Positions 10,774-18,908 of a stretch of DNA of 64,000 bases are shown here, one piece after another. The notes under the pieces are model-generated. The model was not told where the DNA came from and ran no database searches. It was given only the letters and a program-made list of their open reading frames with translations. The stretch comes from Halomonas sp. JB37 (GTDB taxonomy: Bacteria; Pseudomonadota; Gammaproteobacteria; Pseudomonadales; Halomonadaceae), in the NCBI RefSeq assembly GCF_002332255.1, contig NZ_NRGW01000001.1:2418001-2482000 (forward strand), given 5' to 3'. The position numbers and the translations under genes were made by a program. How positions within the stretch are numbered: the first letter of the stretch is position 1; each line of letters starts with the position of its first letter.

Positions 10774-12627
10774 CTAGAATTCCGGTCCGATGGAAAAATG
10801 CAAGCGAAAAGCATCTTCATCGTCAAAGGGATGGGCAATGTCTAAGCGAATTGGTCCCACCGGCGAGATCCAGCGTACGCCTGCGCCCGCACCGGTTTTC
10901 AGATCATCGGGAGCCCAGTCATCAAAGGCATCACCATTATCAACAAACGTGGCCGCCCACCAGTCGCCGGTAACACGCCGCTGATACTCCAGTGTCGACG
11001 TCAGCATTTGCTGACCACCCCGTAGACGCCCTTCATCATTACGCGGAGAGAGGCTTTCATAGGAGTAACCGCGTACGCTGCGATCACCGCCGGCAAAAAA
11101 GCGTAGCGATGGAGGCAACTTATCAAAGTCTTCCGTTTCTATCGCCCCTACACTGATGCGCGCTAAAAAGCGGTTATCGTTACCGATGGTACGAATCCAT
11201 TCCGTATCCCCCGTCATGCGTGCAAACTGGGCATCCGAGCCCCAAACGGTGTCTGAGTATTCGAACGAAAGCTGCTGACGATCGCCCCATAGAGGGAAGC
11301 GCTGGGGCCGCGTGCGGGTACGCGTCCACTGAACACCGGGATAGAAGAGCCAAACTTTATCGGCCTCGCCGCCCTGTACAAAGTCTACATAGCTGGTGCG
11401 AAGGTACAGCAGCTGGACCCAGTCATTGTCAAACTGCCAGCGCCGCGCAAATTCCACGGTGCCTTCTAGCAACTCAGTATCGTTGTCATCAAGATTACGA
11501 ACGCCGTATTGAAGCCGGTAGCTATCGCGTAACGGGTTTTCAAGAGGTATGTCGTATACCCCGGTGAAACGTTGCTCTGGTGCAGATAAATAAAGATCGT
11601 GGTCAAGGCTATGGCCATAGCGATTGATCCACGGCTGTTCCCAGCCAAAGCGAAGGCGCGGGCCCACATCGGTGGCGAAGCCGATACCTACCTCAAACTG
11701 ATGGCGATCCGCAGGTTCAACGCTGACATCAATAGGAAGCTCTTTATCATCGGGTTTATTAATACTGAGTGCACCGGCTAAGGCAGCACTGCTCAAACGC
11801 GGGCGCTGCGGTTGAGAGGGCGTAGCCTCACTCCACCAAGGATCACTCTCGCCAGGAGGCGCAATAGTTAACTCCTGAGCGGTTGCGAGACGTGGGCGCA
11901 CGGAAATAGAACTGAACCAGCCTGTGTCAGCGAGACGTTGACTATAAAGCGCTAAATTTTCTGCCAAATAGGGATCGCCAGACTCAAAGGGCTGTATACG
12001 GCGAAGACGGTCAAGTTCAATATGACTACCCTTGATCGAGGTGGGGCCAAATTGATAACGCGCACCGCTGTCAAAATCCATGTACAAGCGAGCACTTTGC
12101 AAGTACGGGCGAACCTCCATGCGCTTGTCGGTAAACCCCCAGTCAAAATACCCGCGCTCAATGGCTAGGCCGGACAGTTGACCACTAAGGCGATCCCACG
12201 GTGCATGGCGTAATACGTCACCCTCTTTAAGAGGAAACGCCTCTAATGCATCTTGAAAAGGCGGGTCATCTCTCGCACCGCCTTCAACGTTAACGGATAG
12301 TGTTTCGACTTTTACTTGCGGCCCCGGCTCAATGGTCAGCCACACACGGTCATCGGTGTTTCTTTCCAGCGTTATCTCTGGCTCATAGTAACCATATACG
12401 CGCATGGCTTCTTGAGTCCGGCGGCGCACTTCGCCCTCTAAGCGAGCGTCGGTATATTGCTCGGCGTCGACATTCTGTAAGTAGGCTTTAATGTTTTTAT
12501 CGACTTCTCCGGTGACCCCCTCAATGGTCGCATCAACGGCCAATGCCCCAGATGATGCACAAAAAAGTGGTAGCACTACAAAAAAAACTCGCCCTGTAGC
12601 TGAAGTCCATCGCTGTTGTCTTCCCAT
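10774..12627 (-). CDS. tamA: Translocation and assembly module outer-membrane component TamA
   Basis: TamA is an Omp85-family outer-membrane barrel. The 617-residue protein starts with a signal peptide (FFVVLPLFCASSGALAVDA), followed by POTRA domains up to about residue 270 and a barrel ending in a typical beta-signal (RLHFSIGPEF, terminal Phe). The L6 loop motif is present as the V-R-G-Y in GGDRSVRGYSYESLSPR. ATG 12627 has AGGA about 9 nt upstream. It is first in the tamA-tamB(-msrA) run. Confidence 0.93.
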   Translation of the reverse strand: MGRQQRWTSATGRVFFVVLPLFCASSGALAVDATIEGVTGEVDKNIKAYLQNVDAEQYTDARLEGEVRRRTQEAMRVYGYYEPEITLERNTDDRVWLTIEPGPQVKVETLSVNVEGGARDDPPFQDALEAFPLKEGDVLRHAPWDRLSGQLSGLAIERGYFDWGFTDKRMEVRPYLQSARLYMDFDSGARYQFGPTSIKGSHIELDRLRRIQPFESGDPYLAENLALYSQRLADTGWFSSISVRPRLATAQELTIAPPGESDPWWSEATPSQPQRPRLSSAALAGALSINKPDDKELPIDVSVEPADRHQFEVGIGFATDVGPRLRFGWEQPWINRYGHSLDHDLYLSAPEQRFTGVYDIPLENPLRDSYRLQYGVRNLDDNDTELLEGTVEFARRWQFDNDWVQLLYLRTSYVDFVQGGEADKVWLFYPGVQWTRTRTRPQRFPLWGDRQQLSFEYSDTVWGSDAQFARMTGDTEWIRTIGNDNRFLARISVGAIETEDFDKLPPSLRFFAGGDRSVRGYSYESLSPRNDEGRLRGGQQMLTSTLEYQRRVTGDWWAATFVDNGDAFDDWAPDDLKTGAGAGVRWISPVGPIRLDIAHPFDDEDAFRLHFSIGPEF

Positions 12628-12720
12628 ACATTTTTTTCCTAAACTATATCAGCGGCTTCATCGTTCTACCCATTTAATGCATTAGCAAATCACAGGTGTC
12701 GACGTCAGAATATTCTTTCT

Positions 12721-13542
12721 TTAACGCAACATTTCTAACTGAGCACTGAAGGCGAGCTGCGCTTGACGCACCTGGCGCAGATCGCTTTCAAGTGTACCTA
12801 AGCGCTGGCTCCACTGCTGCTCTAATGCCTGCAAAGCTTCTTGGTCAACCGGGTCTTCACTATCAGCGATCGCTGCTTCAAACGAGTCGAATCGCGTTGC
12901 GAATTCGTCTCTTTGCGCTGCCAACTGCCCTTCCCAAGAGCGGCTAGCGCTGTCGATCTGGCTATCCTGTTCTTCAAGCCGCTGGTCAGTGAGTTGCTCT
13001 AAATGGGCAACTTCTTCAACCAAACTTTGTCGACCCGATACGCCCGTCTGCTCTAGTGTATTAAGCGATTCACGAATCGCCATCAGCTGACTATCGCGAA
13101 GCGCCGCCCGCTCTTGAAACTGCTTTATCTGCTGTGCGAGAGCATTAATCGAATCACTTGAAACCATATCATCACTATTAGTGAGCAGGCCGTACAGCTC
13201 TTCGCGAGTATCAATAAGCGAAACAGATAGCTGCTCTTGCTCTTGGAACAGCGTCGACATTTGCGCCTGCACAAAGGTAATCGTGTCTTGCACATCACCG
13301 TCGCCTGAATCAAGCCGGGCATGAACATTGGACACCTCTCCGCTGACCACGCGCAGTTCATCTAACAATCGTTCACGCTCATACCAAAGTCCAGCCGCTG
13401 CTGCGATCAAGACTCCCATGATCAAAAATATGAATAGCCACAGCGGCCAGAGCGCCGGCCCTTTTCGATGGCGTATAGGTTGCGTCGTCAAGCTTTGATC
13501 CACGTCGGGTACAATACGAGAGGAGGCGCTAGCGTCTGGCAT
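12721..13542 (-). CDS. Membrane-anchored coiled-coil protein of unknown function
   Basis: I do not recognise this family. The 273-residue protein has a polar N-terminus (about 30 residues), one transmembrane helix at about 32-52 (LWPLWLFIFLIMGVLIAAAA), then about 215 residues rich in Glu, Gln, Leu and Ser with heptad-like spacing that should form long coiled coils. The positive charge before the helix (RHRKG) predicts a cytoplasmic N-terminus and a periplasmic coiled coil. It starts 9 nt after the stop of the ugd-like gene, so the two are very likely co-transcribed. The layout resembles chain-length or scaffold proteins of envelope polysaccharide loci, but no domain supports that. Confidence 0.75.
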   Translation of the reverse strand: MPDASASSRIVPDVDQSLTTQPIRHRKGPALWPLWLFIFLIMGVLIAAAAGLWYERERLLDELRVVSGEVSNVHARLDSGDGDVQDTITFVQAQMSTLFQEQEQLSVSLIDTREELYGLLTNSDDMVSSDSINALAQQIKQFQERAALRDSQLMAIRESLNTLEQTGVSGRQSLVEEVAHLEQLTDQRLEEQDSQIDSASRSWEGQLAAQRDEFATRFDSFEAAIADSEDPVDQEALQALEQQWSQRLGTLESDLRQVRQAQLAFSAQLEMLR

Positions 13543-13551
13543 GACATTTCC

Positions 13552-14844
13552 TCAAAGAGTCTTCGGGTCGGCACGGCGGCCTATTCCCCGGTACATTATT
13601 CCACAGCTGGCAACGAACTCAGGATCATAAATATTACGTCCGTCTAGTACTAGCTTAGCGTCTAATAACGACGCTAGCCGATGCCAGTCAGGATTCCAAT
13701 ACGTTTTCCATTCTGTGACTAGCATCAACACGTCGGCCCCTTCACACGCCTGATAGGGGTCATGGGTAAACGTACGCAGGTCATCGCGCTCACCCACAAA
13801 AGCCCGAAGCGCTGGGACGGCGGCGGGGTCATGCAACTGAACCGTCACGCCCTGGGCCCATAATGCCTCAAGCAGCGTCAGCACCGGGGCATGATCGATA
13901 CGTGCGGTACCAGGCTTAAAGGCAGCGCCCCAAATCGCGACTGTTTTGCCCGCAAGCTCGCCGCCAAAGTGCGACCATAGTTTACGAAACAGCGTCTCTT
14001 TTTTCTGCTCGTTGATGTCCATTACCTGCTCAAGCAGGGCTGAGTAGCGGCCGCTCTGCAACTGAACATCGGCTAAGCGCATCAAGTCACGCGAGAAGCT
14101 AGGGCCACCAAAACCACAGCCTGGATACAGATATTCAAAACCGATGCGAGAATCGGCACCCATCCCTTGGCGAACATGCTCAACATCAACGCCTAGCGTA
14201 TCCGCCAAACCGGCTATTTCATTCATGTAACTAATGCGCGTCGCCAGCATGCCATTAATGGCTAGCTTCGTTAACTCGGCGGCACGGCGCGGCATGCACT
14301 GAAATACTTCGCTGCGCCGATTAAACGCGCGTAAAAGCTCTCTTGCCACTTGCTCGCCGGTGGCATCATCACAACCCAGCAGCCACCTCGTCGGGCGAGT
14401 AAATGAATCCCAAGCACGGCCTTCTTCTAAGGTGTCAGGAAGGGCTACGCTGGTGTGCTGAGCGCCCATCAGCGTATGCAGGCGCTCGGTTTCCCCTACC
14501 GGAAAGGTCGAATTATTGACCAGTACAATACCATGCTGATCGGCTAACAGCGGATCTTCAAGCAGCGTGCTGGCAGCGCCGCGTTGAGCAGGTGATAACG
14601 CTAACCAGATAACGTCAGGGATAGCGGCTTCTGACAGCTGCTCAATGACTTGAAGCGTGCCCTCCGCTAAGCCCTGCTCAAGGTGCGCCCTCAACTGAGG
14701 TTCGCTCCGTAGCCAGTCGACCTGTGAAAGAGCAGACCAGGGCGCGTCCGCGTGTGGCAGCCACTGTACTTGATGGCCTACCCAAGCTAACGCGGCAGCG
14801 GCGGTCGCGGCACTTAATTCGCTTCCATAAAGTAGCACCCGCAT
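13552..14844 (-). CDS. Divergent UDP-glucose 6-dehydrogenase-like protein with Ser in place of the catalytic Cys
   Basis: The 430-residue frame follows the UDP-glucose/GDP-mannose dehydrogenase fold: N-terminal Rossmann part, central helix with K193 and N197 (TKLAIN), the catalytic loop YPGCGFGGPSFSRD and a C-terminal domain with WGAAFKPGT and LVLDGRNIYD. In Streptococcus pyogenes Ugd the catalytic set is K204, N208, C260 and D264; the same spacing here gives K193, N197, S249 and D253, so the nucleophile Cys is Ser and the usual S-C-F-P-K-D is P-S-F-S-R-D. The NAD-binding glycine motif is also lost (YGSELSAA instead of G-x-G-Y-V-G). The frame is intact, so it is probably expressed, but ordinary UDP-glucuronate synthesis is doubtful. 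It starts 3 nt after the galU remnant ends. Confidence 0.85.
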   Translation of the reverse strand: MRVLLYGSELSAATAAAALAWVGHQVQWLPHADAPWSALSQVDWLRSEPQLRAHLEQGLAEGTLQVIEQLSEAAIPDVIWLALSPAQRGAASTLLEDPLLADQHGIVLVNNSTFPVGETERLHTLMGAQHTSVALPDTLEEGRAWDSFTRPTRWLLGCDDATGEQVARELLRAFNRRSEVFQCMPRRAAELTKLAINGMLATRISYMNEIAGLADTLGVDVEHVRQGMGADSRIGFEYLYPGCGFGGPSFSRDLMRLADVQLQSGRYSALLEQVMDINEQKKETLFRKLWSHFGGELAGKTVAIWGAAFKPGTARIDHAPVLTLLEALWAQGVTVQLHDPAAVPALRAFVGERDDLRTFTHDPYQACEGADVLMLVTEWKTYWNPDWHRLASLLDAKLVLDGRNIYDPEFVASCGIMYRGIGRRADPKTL

Positions 14845-14847
14845 GCA

Positions 14848-15068
14848 TTACTCTCCTAGGTGGTAACGCGACAGCAGCGTTTGAAAAGCTTTTCCAAGCT
14901 CAAGATGACGACGAGCATAAGCGAGCGTAGCAAATACGTAGCATGGCTAACAGCTCATGGAATCACAGGTCTATCAACAATCGTAATCATCTCCTTGGGA
15001 ATAGCCTTCGATGCGTGCAAGCAGCGAGCGCCAAATCCAGCCACGGGGAGCACGGCCTTGCGAATCAT
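14848..15068 (-). pseudogene. galU: galU remnant (UTP--glucose-1-phosphate uridylyltransferase) with large internal deletion
   Basis: From ATG 15068 the minus strand encodes [20 protein letters not shown] and then K-A-I-P-K-E-M and I-V-D-R-P, the nucleotide-binding start of GalU, ending at a TGA (14955-14957) 37 codons in. In another frame, 14940-14848 encodes YVFATLAYARRHLELGKAF and ends HLGE-stop, which fits the C-terminal end of GalU proteins. Intact GalU is near 280-300 residues, so roughly 210 residues between the two pieces are missing. The AGGA ribosome site before ATG 15068 is still present. Two positions in the N-terminal motif are also changed (usual G-L-G-T-R-F reads G-F-G-A-R-C). 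Its position directly before the ugd-like gene matches the common galU-ugd order. Confidence 0.85.
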
Positions 15069-15219
15069 AGAGAGGTCCTTTTCATGCGTTCCGACACAGG
15101 AGTGGTTAGAATGTCCATAATACTGAAGGCGCGGGTGGATGCCACCTCGCATTAGACGATAACGATTGGGCAGCGTGTAATTATTTCACCAGCTGTGCAA
15201 TGACAACGGAAGCCACACT
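15069..15219. other. Intergenic region between the galU remnant and ubiG
   Basis: 151 nt between divergent units. It should hold promoters for ubiG-mupP and for the galU-remnant/ugd-like operon, but I saw no strong -35/-10 pair. Confidence 0.4.
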
Positions 15220-15963
15220 ATGCAAGCGACACCACAGGATAGCACTGCTGACCACTATCAAGGCAACGTCGATGCAGCGGAAGTCGCTAAATTTGAGGTA
15301 CTTGCGAGCCGCTGGTGGGACCAACAGGGCGAATTTAAACCGCTGCACGAGATAAATCCGCTGCGCTTGGATTTTATTGATGCCCGCGCTGGTCTAGCCG
15401 GGAAAAAAGTCCTTGATGTAGGCTGCGGCGGCGGCATTTTAAGCGAGTCTATGGCACATCGCGGGGCTAAGGTGACAGGCATTGACTTGGGTGAAGCCCC
15501 CCTAGCGGTCGCCCGCCGGCATGCGCAAGAGCATGGCGTTGAAGTCGATTATCAGCACATTAGCGTAGAGGCCATGGCGGCCAAGCAGCCCGGCTTTTAT
15601 GATGCGGTTACCTGCATGGAAATGCTTGAGCATGTGCCCGACCCCGCATCGGTGATCAGAGCCTGCAGTGCCCTTGTAAGACCGGGCGGCTATGTATTTT
15701 TCTCAACGCTAAATCGAACCGCAAAATCCTATGCGTTTGCCATTTTAGGGGCGGAATATGTACTCAAACTGCTGCCCCGCGGCACCCATAGCTATGCAAA
15801 ATTTATTCGCCCGTCAGAAATGGCCGCTTGGTCGCGCAACAGTGGCTTAGAAGTGCGTGAACAGACAGGACTTACCTACAATCCTTTAACACGCCGCTAT
15901 CGCTTGGCTAGCCACGATGTCTCGGTCAACTACATGATGTACTGCCGCAAGGTGAGCAGTTAA
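15220..15963 (+). CDS. ubiG: Ubiquinone biosynthesis O-methyltransferase UbiG
   Basis: Carries out both O-methylations of the ubiquinone ring with S-adenosylmethionine. The 247-residue protein has the methyltransferase motif [13 protein letters not shown] near residue 65, the D-L-G-E-A acidic end of strand beta2, and the conserved UbiG segments [20 protein letters not shown] and [21 protein letters not shown] precedes ATG 15220. The stop codon TAA is immediately followed by the ATG of mupP, so the two are translationally close. Confidence 0.96.
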   Translation: MQATPQDSTADHYQGNVDAAEVAKFEVLASRWWDQQGEFKPLHEINPLRLDFIDARAGLAGKKVLDVGCGGGILSESMAHRGAKVTGIDLGEAPLAVARRHAQEHGVEVDYQHISVEAMAAKQPGFYDAVTCMEMLEHVPDPASVIRACSALVRPGGYVFFSTLNRTAKSYAFAILGAEYVLKLLPRGTHSYAKFIRPSEMAAWSRNSGLEVREQTGLTYNPLTRRYRLASHDVSVNYMMYCRKVSS

Positions 15964-16632
15964 ATGACGAAGCAAGCACCGCAAGCGATTCTCTTTGACC
16001 TAGACGGCACCCTCGTCGATACCGCACCGGATTTGGCGAATGCCACCAACGTGTTGCGCAGCCATCATGGCTTAGCGCCACTCCCGTTTGAGGTAATACG
16101 CCGTGAGGTATCTAACGGCGGTAATGCGCTGGTGACGCTGGCGCTTGGGCTCGATATTGATTCGTCACAACATATACAGGCACGAGAGTTTTTACTGGAT
16201 GCGTACGAACAGGCCGTCGCTGTTCATAGCCGAGTTTTTTCGCCTTTGGACGTTTGGCTGAATGATTGGCATCGCAATGGGCAACCGTGGGGAATTGTGA
16301 CCAATAAACCGCGCCGATATACCCTGCCACTGCTCGAAAAGCTGAATTTACAGCCAGGGGCGCTGCTATGCGCGGATGACTTGAGTGTCAAAAAACCGGC
16401 ACCTGAACCACTATGGGAAGCTGCCAAGCGCTTGAACGTTAAGCCGGAGCAGTGCTGGTATGTTGGCGATCATGTTCGCGATATAGAAGCCGCCGTAGCA
16501 GCCGGAATGACGGCGGTAGCGGTGGGCTATGGCTATATTAGCAAAGAGGACAACTATAAGGACTGGCCTGCAGACATCTGGTTTGAAGAATGCGAAGCGC
16601 TCGTCGATGCCCTAAGCGAATTTAAACGCTAA
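15964..16632 (+). CDS. mupP: HAD phosphatase, N-acetylmuramic acid 6-phosphate phosphatase (MupP-type)
   Basis: A 222-residue HAD-superfamily phosphatase with motif I FDLDGTLVDTAPDLA, motif II I-V-T-N-K, motif III lysine (VKKPAPEPL) and motif IV GDHVRDIEAA. Such proteins are often labelled phosphoglycolate phosphatase. The gene order ubiG-mupP-yciK is that of Pseudomonas aeruginosa (PA3171-PA3173), where MupP dephosphorylates MurNAc-6-phosphate in peptidoglycan recycling, so I prefer that role. The start directly abuts the ubiG stop. A Gph function remains possible. Confidence 0.83.
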   Translation: MTKQAPQAILFDLDGTLVDTAPDLANATNVLRSHHGLAPLPFEVIRREVSNGGNALVTLALGLDIDSSQHIQAREFLLDAYEQAVAVHSRVFSPLDVWLNDWHRNGQPWGIVTNKPRRYTLPLLEKLNLQPGALLCADDLSVKKPAPEPLWEAAKRLNVKPEQCWYVGDHVRDIEAAVAAGMTAVAVGYGYISKEDNYKDWPADIWFEECEALVDALSEFKR

Positions 16633-16657
16633 GCGCCGTCAGGCATCGAGACATTTA

Positions 16658-17419
16658 TTATATGCGCGGCGGCTGAGCATCTAGCTTCTGGCCGCTGACT
16701 CCCGTGCTGTCAGGCCCCATTAACCATAAGTAGGTCGGCATAATGGCTTCGGGTGAGCGCAGCGCAGCCGGGTCTTCACCTGGGAAGGCAGAACGGCGCA
16801 TTTGAGTGCGCGTAGCACCTGGATTCAGCGAGTTAATGCGGATATTGGGTTGGCTCTGTAATTCATCGGCCAGTACGTCGACAAACCCTTCAGTGGCAAA
16901 CTTAGAGACAGAATAAGCGCCCCAATAGGCACGGCCTTTGCGACCAACACTGGAAGAGGTAAAGATTACCGAGGCATCATCAGACTCTTGCAATAACGGC
17001 AGCAGCGCCTGGGTCATCCAAATTGGGCCATTGATATTGACCTGCATGACTTGCTGCCACAGCTCGGGATCGTACTGATCAAACGGTGTGATACGGCCTA
17101 ACAGCCCTGCGTTGTGCAAGAGGCCATCCAAACGGCCGAACTCTTTGTCCAGCGTTTTGGCCATATCATGAAAATCTTTAAGCGTGGCACCTTCAAAGTT
17201 CAGCGGAAAAATGGCTGGCTGAGGCCCACCTGCCGCTTCGATTTCATCATAAACGCGCTCTAGCTTAGCAATAGTGCGTCCTAGCAAAATAACGGTCGCC
17301 CCATGCTGGGCATAGCTCAATGCGGCTGCGCGGCCAATTCCATCGCCTGCACCGGTTACCAACACAATGCGATTTTCCAATAGACTGGGCGCTGGTTGAT
17401 AGTCGATCTTGCAGCTCAT
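16658..17419 (-). CDS. yciK: YciK-family short-chain dehydrogenase
   Basis: A 253-residue SDR oxidoreductase with the cofactor motif VTGAGDGIGRAAALSYAQ, N-A-G at the end of beta4 (HNAGLLG) and catalytic Y-x3-K (YSVSKFATEG). The N-terminal IDYQPAPSLLENRIVLVTG and the tail fit the YciK group, whose substrate is not established. ATG 17419 is chosen over the longer frame at 17437 because GAAGGA lies just before it. It begins 24 nt after cpoB ends on the same strand and is convergent with mupP. Confidence 0.9.
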   Translation of the reverse strand: MSCKIDYQPAPSLLENRIVLVTGAGDGIGRAAALSYAQHGATVILLGRTIAKLERVYDEIEAAGGPQPAIFPLNFEGATLKDFHDMAKTLDKEFGRLDGLLHNAGLLGRITPFDQYDPELWQQVMQVNINGPIWMTQALLPLLQESDDASVIFTSSSVGRKGRAYWGAYSVSKFATEGFVDVLADELQSQPNIRINSLNPGATRTQMRRSAFPGEDPAALRSPEAIMPTYLWLMGPDSTGVSGQKLDAQPPRI

Positions 17420-17443
17420 GCTGATTCCTTCAAGCAAACGTTG

Positions 17444-18238
17444 TTAACTGGCTGATTGGCGTAAAAAGTCGTTCGCAAGACCTGCGGCGCTGCTTTGTGG
17501 GTAGTCGTCACGCACTTGCTCAAGCAACTCTCGACTACCTTCTGCTTCACCTTGACGCGCCTTGACCAGACCCAGCTTATAAAGAGCATCAGGCACTTTA
17601 CTGCTGCCGCTATAATCATTGATAACGCGGCTAAAGGACTGGTCGGCCTCCCCTAGCTCGCCTTCTGCGGCGTAAAGTTCACCCAACCAATAATGACCGT
17701 TAGCCGTTAAGCTAGTATCTGGGTGATCAGTAACAAAGGCTTCAAACGCTGCAATGGCTTCTGAAAAACGCCGGGCTTGCACGTGTGCAAAGGCTGCCTG
17801 GTAATCAGCCTGCGCGTCTTCACTTACATTTTTAGTAGAAGGCGCATTCACGACTTGCTCAGCGGCTTCAGGCTCTACGGCCGGTGTGGACTGCTCAATC
17901 TGAGTAGGGCCACTGCTCATCAACCGGTCTTCAATATCCAGGTACTGCTGCTGAGATTGACGACGCAACTGCTCTAGCTGGTGGCGTAATTCTTCTATTT
18001 GCCCCCGCAGTTGTTGAAGTTCTTGCTGATGTTCCTGCACCTGATTAAACAACACCAGATTGCCGCCAGACGATTCTTCACGCTGCGCCTGCTGATAAAA
18101 GCCATTGCTGGGAGCATTGGAAAGGTCTTGGACAAGCGGCTGTTGTGCTACGGCAATTAACGGCAATACGGACAGCGGGAGCACTAAGGCTCCCGCACCG
18201 CACAGCCTCCCAAAGTAACGTTTGAGACTGTGATTCAT
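17444..18238 (-). CDS. cpoB: Cell division coordinator CpoB (YbgF), Tol-Pal associated
   Basis: Periplasmic protein linking Tol-Pal constriction with septal peptidoglycan synthesis. The 264-residue protein has a signal peptide (to about residue 31, VLPLIAVAQQ), a coiled-coil segment about residues 60-100 rich in Gln and Leu (trimerisation region), a linker, and TPR repeats from about 140 to the end (FVTDHPDTSLTANGHYWLGE, VINDYSGSSKVPDALYKLG). It lies downstream of pal, separated by a hairpin with a U-run that may reduce its transcription. Confidence 0.92.
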   Translation of the reverse strand: MNHSLKRYFGRLCGAGALVLPLSVLPLIAVAQQPLVQDLSNAPSNGFYQQAQREESSGGNLVLFNQVQEHQQELQQLRGQIEELRHQLEQLRRQSQQQYLDIEDRLMSSGPTQIEQSTPAVEPEAAEQVVNAPSTKNVSEDAQADYQAAFAHVQARRFSEAIAAFEAFVTDHPDTSLTANGHYWLGELYAAEGELGEADQSFSRVINDYSGSSKVPDALYKLGLVKARQGEAEGSRELLEQVRDDYPQSSAAGLANDFLRQSAS

Positions 18239-18254
18239 AACAACTCCATCGATG

Positions 18255-18280
18255 AAAAACGGCGTGCCATAAGCACGCCG
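18255..18280 (-). terminator. Hairpin with U-run between pal and cpoB
   Basis: On the minus strand a perfect 8-bp GC-rich stem (18273-18280 with 18260-18267) is followed by five T (18255-18259). It sits 21 nt downstream of the pal stop and 17 nt upstream of the cpoB start, so it should end part of the tol-pal transcripts. Confidence 0.75.
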
Positions 18281-18301
18281 AAATCAACCGTAGTTAAATA
18301 C

Positions 18302-18847
18302 TTAGTAGTTAAATACAACGCGACGGTTTTGTGAAGAGGCGCTTTCGCCTTCACCACTCACTGCCGGACGTTCTTCGCCATAGCTAACAACGCTCATTTG
18401 CGAATTGGAAACACCTTGGATGTTTAAGAAACGCTTTACCGCTCCCGCACGACGCTCGCCTAGCGCCATGTTGTATTCGCGAGTACCGCGCTCGTCCGTA
18501 TGCCCGTGGAGAACCACTTGTGCATTCGGGTTGGCACGTAGGTAACGCGCATGGGCCATCACTACAGATTCATATTCGCTTTTGATCGTGTCACGGTCAA
18601 AATCGAAATAAATGGTGCGCACTTCCGGAATGCGCGAATCAGCTTGCTGACCAGAACCTGAGCCTGAACCAGTAGATGAACCGTACTGGCTACCTGTGCC
18701 TGTACCGGAAGTGTTAGAACCTGTAGTGCTGCCGTCCTGGCTACCGTACGAGTCACCATCTTGGGTTCCGCCGGTGCTGGAACAGCCAGCGATTACCACG
18801 ATAGATAGCACTGCTGCTAATGAGCGAGCCAACGGTTTAAGTTGCAT
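18302..18847 (-). CDS. pal: Peptidoglycan-associated lipoprotein Pal
   Basis: Outer-membrane lipoprotein that binds peptidoglycan and TolB, helping to pull the outer membrane inward at division. The 181-residue protein has a lipobox VVIAGC with the lipidated Cys at residue 22, a Gly/Ser/Thr-rich linker (about 25-70) and an OmpA-like domain with FDFDRDTIKSEY and HGHTDERGTREYNMALGERR. The linker is unusually low in complexity (S-T-G-S-G-S repeats). Confidence 0.96.
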   Translation of the reverse strand: MQLKPLARSLAAVLSIVVIAGCSSTGGTQDGDSYGSQDGSTTGSNTSGTGTGSQYGSSTGSGSGSGQQADSRIPEVRTIYFDFDRDTIKSEYESVVMAHARYLRANPNAQVVLHGHTDERGTREYNMALGERRAGAVKRFLNIQGVSNSQMSVVSYGEERPAVSGEGESASSQNRRVVFNY

Positions 18848-18908
18848 AATCAGACTCCTTGCCTGAAAACTAAAATTTTCGATTTTCGATGTTAGTTAAT
18901 TAAGTCGA

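Noticed and set aside
14955..15152. 65-codon minus-strand frame taken as a small intact gene
   Set aside because: From its internal ATG it is the start of GalU cut short by a deletion, so it is listed as a pseudogene and not as a functional small protein.
14860..15155. Plus-strand frames of 68-86 codons between the ugd-like gene and ubiG
   Set aside because: They lie opposite the galU remnant, have no family resemblance, and the minus strand explains the sequence.
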